A stretch of 41,770 nt of DNA from a virus. Shown here piece by piece: positions 38,770 to 41,770 of this stretch. The stretch's first letter is position 1. Each line of letters opens with the position of its first letter. The notes beneath the pieces are model-generated. The model had not been told where the DNA came from. It made no database searches and saw only the letters and a list, made by a program, of their open reading frames with translations. The translations under genes were made by a program, and so were the position numbers. The stretch spans positions 1 to 41,770 of IMG/VR virus record IMGVR_UViG_3300031730_000012. One strand, 5' to 3'.

Positions 38770-39008
38770 TCGTCGCCGTCCCCGAACAGACGCGCTGCCT
38801 GTTCACCCCGATGGGCCCGGCCAACCCGCCCCCGCCGTACTGGGCAAGCGTCACGTGGTGGCACTGGTGGTGCTCCACGTGCCGCCGGACATCCAAGCCG
38901 CGCGCACTGTTCTCGCACGCGCCCTCAGCGCTCGAAATGGGCGACCGGCACGAAGAGCGCGAGCAGTGCCAGGACGGCCAGCTACTCCTGTTCGGCGGTG
39001 TCCGGTGA
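38766..39008 (+). CDS. Small protein with C-terminal QLLLF clamp-like motif, 80 aa
   Basis: A Trp/Cys-rich middle (WWHWWCSTC) is followed by a polar helix and the end DGQLLLFGGVR. QLLLF (72-76) has the QLxLF form of a bacterial sliding-clamp binding motif, near the free C-terminus. Clamp binding is inferred. ATG overlaps the upstream stop by 4 bp. Confidence 0.55.
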   Translation: MIVAVPEQTRCLFTPMGPANPPPPYWASVTWWHWWCSTCRRTSKPRALFSHAPSALEMGDRHEEREQCQDGQLLLFGGVR

Positions 39009-39277
39009 GCGGCGACATGTCCACCCAGCTCGACCGGCCGTACGCGCAACAGCCGGCCACCCGCGAAGCGGCAATCCGCTACATCGAGCGCACCGGCAAC
39101 GACGACGTGCTGGCCGCGCTCGGCCTGGTCGACGACCCGGAGCCGGTCATCATCGACGGCCGCGCCTGCTGCCCCACCTGCGAGGAGCCGCTACCCGGCG
39201 ACGGGCGGCGCTTGTGCAGGCGCAGCACATGCCCGGCCGGGCCGAAGTCCCGCGAGACCGACGGAGGTGTGCGGTGA
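39005..39277 (+). CDS. Cys-containing protein, 90 aa
   Basis: A helical start (TREAAIRYIERTGNDDVLAA) leads to a zinc-ribbon-like CCPTCEEPLPGDGRRLCRRS plus one more Cys. GTG at 39005 overlaps the upstream stop by 4 bp; an ATG at 39017 is possible. Function unknown. Confidence 0.5.
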   Translation: MSGDMSTQLDRPYAQQPATREAAIRYIERTGNDDVLAALGLVDDPEPVIIDGRACCPTCEEPLPGDGRRLCRRSTCPAGPKSRETDGGVR

Positions 39278-39510
39278 TCGACGCCACCTACACGCGGGTA
39301 TGCCAGCGGCTGGCCGAGGCGGTCATCTTCCCGATGTCGTACCGCAGCATGGACGACTGGCGGACTAGCCGCTGCTGCCTCATCCGCCACGAGCTGGACC
39401 GGGTCATAGCTGCGGCGTTGCCGATCTCCGGCGGTGAGGTCCGCAAGCGGCTGAAGCAGTTGCGGCGCGCCCTGGCCGAGGGCGACGCCAAGCGGGACGG
39501 CACGCCATGA
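39274..39510 (+). CDS. Hypothetical helical protein, 78 aa
   Basis: The product is mostly helix (YTRVCQRLAEAVIFPMSYRS, GEVRKRLKQLRRALAEGDAK), with a basic end. No family recognised. GTG overlaps the upstream stop by 4 bp. Confidence 0.45.
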   Translation: MIDATYTRVCQRLAEAVIFPMSYRSMDDWRTSRCCLIRHELDRVIAAALPISGGEVRKRLKQLRRALAEGDAKRDGTP

Positions 39511-39803
39511 CCGGCGCGCACTGCGTCATCTCGCTCATCAACGGCACCGACCCGGCATGCATGGTGCACACCCACTACGCGCCGTGCCCCCGCGACGGCG
39601 AGCCCGCCAACCCGGGCGTAGTGCACACCGACCCGCATCCGACCCGGAACGAAGCGGTCGCGCACTGGCGGGCACGCACGGCAGGGCAGCGGACGCTCGT
39701 CATCCACACGGGACGGCTCGGCGACGACCACCGCATCGGCGAGAACGACGTGGACTGCCCGTGCGGCCCCGACGTCATCTGGGCACGAGAGAGCACGCCA
39801 TGA
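39507..39803 (+). CDS. Hypothetical Cys/His-containing protein, 98 aa
   Basis: Cys and His residues are spread through the product (CMVHTHYAPCPRDG, DVDCPCGPD), so a metal site is possible. ATG overlaps the upstream stop by 4 bp. Function unknown. Confidence 0.45.
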   Translation: MTGAHCVISLINGTDPACMVHTHYAPCPRDGEPANPGVVHTDPHPTRNEAVAHWRARTAGQRTLVIHTGRLGDDHRIGENDVDCPCGPDVIWARESTP

Positions 39804-39997
39804 AGCCACCGAAGAGCCACGTCAAGCCCCACGTGCTCGCCCTCGACCCGGACGTGCCCCCCGACCTCGACGGCCGCGGCACATGCCGATGCGGGCTCAT
39901 CGACATCCCCGGCGACCTGCGCCACACCCTGCCTGACCGGCCAGCGGGGACGGACGCACGCGAGAGAGCGGCCGGCGAGAGCTGGGGTGCCGAGTGA
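39800..39997 (+). CDS. Hypothetical protein, 65 aa
   Basis: A single CRCG and a Pro/Asp-rich sequence (ALDPDVPPDLDGRG) are seen. ATG overlaps the upstream stop by 4 bp, and the next GTG overlaps its stop by 4 bp. Function unknown. Confidence 0.45.
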   Translation: MKPPKSHVKPHVLALDPDVPPDLDGRGTCRCGLIDIPGDLRHTLPDRPAGTDARERAAGESWGAE

Positions 39998-40284
39998 CGC
40001 CGCTCTGCCCACCGTGCAGCGCCGCCCGTGCGGCGTGGCTCGACTACCGCCCACCCCCGGTGCGCGGCTTCGCCCACGGCTCCGGCGCGCCCTACGACGT
40101 GTCGGCGGCGGGACTGCGCGATCGGCGGCGTTCCCGGTTCGAGCAGTGGCGCTCGACGGTCCGTTTCCAGATGGACCTGATCGCCGCCCAGTGCCGTGCC
40201 GCTCGCCATGTAGCCGAAGCGCCGCCCGCCCGCGTGGTCCAGCTCGACCTGTTCGCGGCGCTCGAACAGAAGGGAGCCGCCTGA
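39994..40284 (+). CDS. Small protein with C-terminal QLDLF clamp-binding motif, 96 aa
   Basis: A CPPC near the start, a basic helical middle (LRDRRRSRFEQWRSTVRFQM) and RVVQLDLFAALEQ near the end are seen. QLDLF (83-87) is a textbook beta-clamp binding motif. The protein may attach to or block the host sliding clamp. It is the second small protein of this cluster with such a motif; clamp binding is inferred. Confidence 0.55.
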   Translation: MTPLCPPCSAARAAWLDYRPPPVRGFAHGSGAPYDVSAAGLRDRRRSRFEQWRSTVRFQMDLIAAQCRAARHVAEAPPARVVQLDLFAALEQKGAA

Positions 40285-40541
40285 CACCGGCCTGCACCAT
40301 TCCCATCGTGGCCGAGTCGCAATTCCCGGAGCGCATTTACGCGCTACCGGGAATGTGCGCAGATTGCGAATCAGAGCACGGAGCAGATAGTGGTCATGAA
40401 GACAGTGGAATTCCGGCGCGTCGATGATCGCAAAGCGACGCGGGCAGGAAGAATTGGGTGGACCGGAAAGGGCGCGGGAACGCCCAGACCGGCCGCTAGG
40501 CACATCCCGATTCGAACCACCGAGCCGGAAGGAGCCCTGGC
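40285..40541. other. Gap before the HNH gene with a hairpin
   Basis: No secure gene is seen here. A 39-codon GTG frame at 40308-40427 (CADCESEHGADSG) lacks a ribosome site. A hairpin with arms at 40322-40334 (ATTCCCGGAGCGC) and 40341-40354 (one bulged A) has an ATTTAC loop. GGGCG and CGCCC near 40464-40480 form another short stem. GGAAGGAG at 40527-40534 is a strong ribosome site for the next small frame. Confidence 0.4.
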
Positions 40542-40622
40542 GTGATGATGCCATGGGCGCGCCCTCTATGGCGCCAACGCAACGCTGTGTCCCGCACCGC
40601 CCGTTCGGGTGGTGATCTCTGA
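40542..40622 (+). CDS. Possible 26-residue leader peptide before the HNH gene
   Basis: GGAAGGAG at 40527-40534 lies 7 nt before a GTG, with two ATGs right after it, and the frame reads MMMPWARPLWRQRNAVSRTA and ends with a stop that shares one base with the HNH ATG. The ribosome site has no other use, as the HNH ATG is about 87 nt further on. It would couple translation of the HNH gene. Confidence 0.4.
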   Translation: MMMPWARPLWRQRNAVSRTARSGGDL

Positions 40623-41464
40623 TGCCCAAGGTCAGCAAGCGGCTTCGATACGAGATCCTGCGCCGCGACGGATTTCGGTGCCGGTACTGCGGCACCGAGC
40701 CCGGCGAGCGGGCGCTACAGATCGACCACGTCGTTCCCGAGGCGCTCGGCGGCACGAATGAGCCGGCCAACCTCGCTACCGCCTGCGAGCCCTGCAACAG
40801 CGGCAAGACGTCAACCACCCCGGACGCCCCGCTTGTCGATGAGGTGGCCGAGGGCGCCCTGCGCTGGGCCAGCGCCATGCAGGCTGCCGCCGCCCTCAAG
40901 GAGAAGGAGATCCGCGACCGGCGGAGCCGTAATGACTGGTTCCTGGCGGTCTGGAACGAATACAAGCTCGACAACGGCAAGGCCGTGCCGCTCCCGCCCG
41001 ACTGGAGTGAAGCGGTCACGCGGCTCGAATCCTCGGGCCTGACCTATCCCCTTTTCGAGGAGGCGGCCGAGGCGGCCATGAAGGCGTATCGGGTGCTGCC
41101 CGAGAACCGCTTCCGGTACTTCTGCGGCGTGGCCTGGAACATGGTTACCGATCTGCAGGAGAAAGCTCAGCAGATCGCATCGGGCGTAGCCGCCGAGGAA
41201 GAGGAAGAGGAAGATGCCTACTACCCCGGCGTGGACCGCGACTTCCTCAGCGACGCGCTCGCGACGTTCGAGAACATCACCGAGACGTTTCTGAAGCGGC
41301 TTCCAGTTTGGATGCATGAGGGCGCCGAGCGGTTCGCCAGAGACGACGTCGAGAACGCCGGGGAGCCGGACGCCACCCGGGTCGAAGTTCTCCCGCACGT
41401 ACTCCGGCACGCCGGCAGCCTTCTCTCCCAGTGCCACATTCAGCCGGTGCGGGAGGGCGACTAG
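40622..41464 (+). CDS. HNH endonuclease with large C-terminal domain, 280 aa
   Basis: The first ~65 residues form a complete HNH motif: RDGFRCRYCG (Cys20, Cys23), IDHVVPEALGG (Asp35, His36), NEPANLATACEPCNSGK (Asn50, Cys55, Cys58). The remaining 215 residues are helical (RNDWFLAVWNEYKLDNGKAV) with a Glu run near 196, then MHEGAERF, and are not recognised. The gene is one base from the replication gene start, so it may serve replication or be a homing nuclease. The long C-terminal domain is unusual for an HNH protein. Confidence 0.75.
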   Translation: MPKVSKRLRYEILRRDGFRCRYCGTEPGERALQIDHVVPEALGGTNEPANLATACEPCNSGKTSTTPDAPLVDEVAEGALRWASAMQAAAALKEKEIRDRRSRNDWFLAVWNEYKLDNGKAVPLPPDWSEAVTRLESSGLTYPLFEEAAEAAMKAYRVLPENRFRYFCGVAWNMVTDLQEKAQQIASGVAAEEEEEEDAYYPGVDRDFLSDALATFENITETFLKRLPVWMHEGAERFARDDVENAGEPDATRVEVLPHVLRHAGSLLSQCHIQPVREGD

Positions 41465-41770
41465 ATGCCTCGCATACGCTCGATCAAGCCAAGCTTCTTT
41501 CGCTCCGAGGACGTGTCGGCGCTGCCACTGCGCGCTCGCCTGACATGGGTCGGCCTGTGGACGCAATGCGACGACGCAGGCCGCGCCAAGGACAACGCCC
41601 GGCTGATCAAAGGGGATATCTGGCCGCTCGACAGCATCAACCTGCGCGACATCGAAGAGGACCTCGAAACGCTCGCCGACCACGGGCGCATTGTGCGCTA
41701 CGAAGTGGACGGCAAGCGGTACCTGGAGATCGTGAATTGGCACGCTCACCAGGCCATCTCGAAGCCCACA
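41465..41770 (+). CDS. 5' part of the replisome-organiser-like gene (continues at position 218)
   Basis: The ATG immediately follows the HNH stop. The first 102 codons are read here, MPRIRSIKPSFFRSEDVSAL onward; past the 217-base overlap the gene goes on in the left-end copy from position 218. Residue 60 is Leu here and Pro at the left end. See the first entry for function. Confidence 0.75.
   Translation, partial: MPRIRSIKPSFFRSEDVSALPLRARLTWVGLWTQCDDAGRAKDNARLIKGDIWPLDSINLRDIEEDLETLADHGRIVRYEVDGKRYLEIVNWHAHQAISKPT
41554..41770. repeat. Terminal repeat of the window start (217 bp, one mismatch)
   Basis: Bases 41554-41770 equal bases 1-217 except 41643 T against 90 C. This marks a circular or circularly permuted genome of about 41,553 bp. 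The overlap lies within the replication gene and keeps its reading frame. Confidence 0.9.

Noticed and set aside
40501-40525. GATTCGAACC resembling a reversed tRNA T loop
   Set aside because: The flanking bases do not form a T stem (GGTGG and CGGGA are not complementary), and no acceptor or anticodon arm is present.
40424-40615. 63-codon plus-strand frame
   Set aside because: No ribosome site and low-complexity composition; the shorter frame at 40542 has a strong ribosome site.
1-41770. Integrated prophage with host flanks
   Set aside because: The ends overlap inside a phage gene, attP is internal and intact, and no host gene is seen.

Overview
The window is one complete circular unit of a temperate, siphovirus-type phage of a high-GC actinobacterium. 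Its last 217 bases repeat its first 217 with a single mismatch (position 90 C, position 41643 T), so the molecule closes on itself at about 41,553 bp. High GC, many GTG starts, 4-bp GTGA/ATGA gene overlaps and actinophage-typical families point to a Streptomyces- or Micromonosporaceae-like host; the genus cannot be settled from sequence alone. No host genes are visible and the attP-like site is internal, so this is an excised or packaged genome, not an integrated prophage with flanks.

Layout. (1) About 41.46 kb through the junction to 3.0 kb, plus strand: a replisome-organiser-like gene that carries an origin-like iteron plus purine tract, then small early genes ending at a hairpin terminator. 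(2) 3.1-20.2 kb: packaging and virion genes in canonical order: small membrane protein, HNH nuclease, small and large terminase, an Acb2/Tad1-like hairpin protein, two small ORFs, portal, prohead protease, capsid, decoration candidates, head-tail connectors, tail terminator-like protein, two tail-tube-like paralogues, gpG/gpGT chaperones with a canonical -1 slippery site, tape measure, and a 1071-residue multidomain minor tail protein. (3) 20.2-22.7 kb: a jelly-roll-like tail protein, an M15-type endolysin and three small membrane proteins (lysis module). (4) 22.7-24.2 kb: a duplicated regulatory module, each copy with a minus-strand AlpA/MerR-like HTH gene, a plus-strand promoter and a conserved 33-nt hairpin; the second copy leads into two small genes. 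(5) 24.2-25.9 kb: two divergent exported or membrane proteins, lysogenic-conversion candidates next to attP. (6) 25.9-28.1 kb: the tRNA-derived attP core, tyrosine integrase and repressor on minus, then a control region dense in GCGACG motifs, then a Cro-like gene and an excisionase-like gene on plus. (7) 28.1-41.4 kb, plus strand: a long, tightly coupled early operon with a RecE-like nuclease, RecT-like annealing protein, VRR-NUC nuclease, about 25 small proteins (many Cys-rich), and an HNH protein just before the replisome organiser.

How it works together (inference). Integrase uses the tRNA T-arm/acceptor as attachment core. Repressor and Cro-like protein decide lysogeny through the operator-rich intergenic region. 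Rightward transcription from there runs through the recombination genes and the small-protein cluster into the replication gene across the junction, and a terminator at about 3.05 kb separates this from the late virion operon. The most unusual points are the duplicated HTH/hairpin module, the origin-like signal inside the replication gene, the Acb2/Tad1-like protein in the late operon, and two small early proteins with sliding-clamp-type QLxLF motifs.
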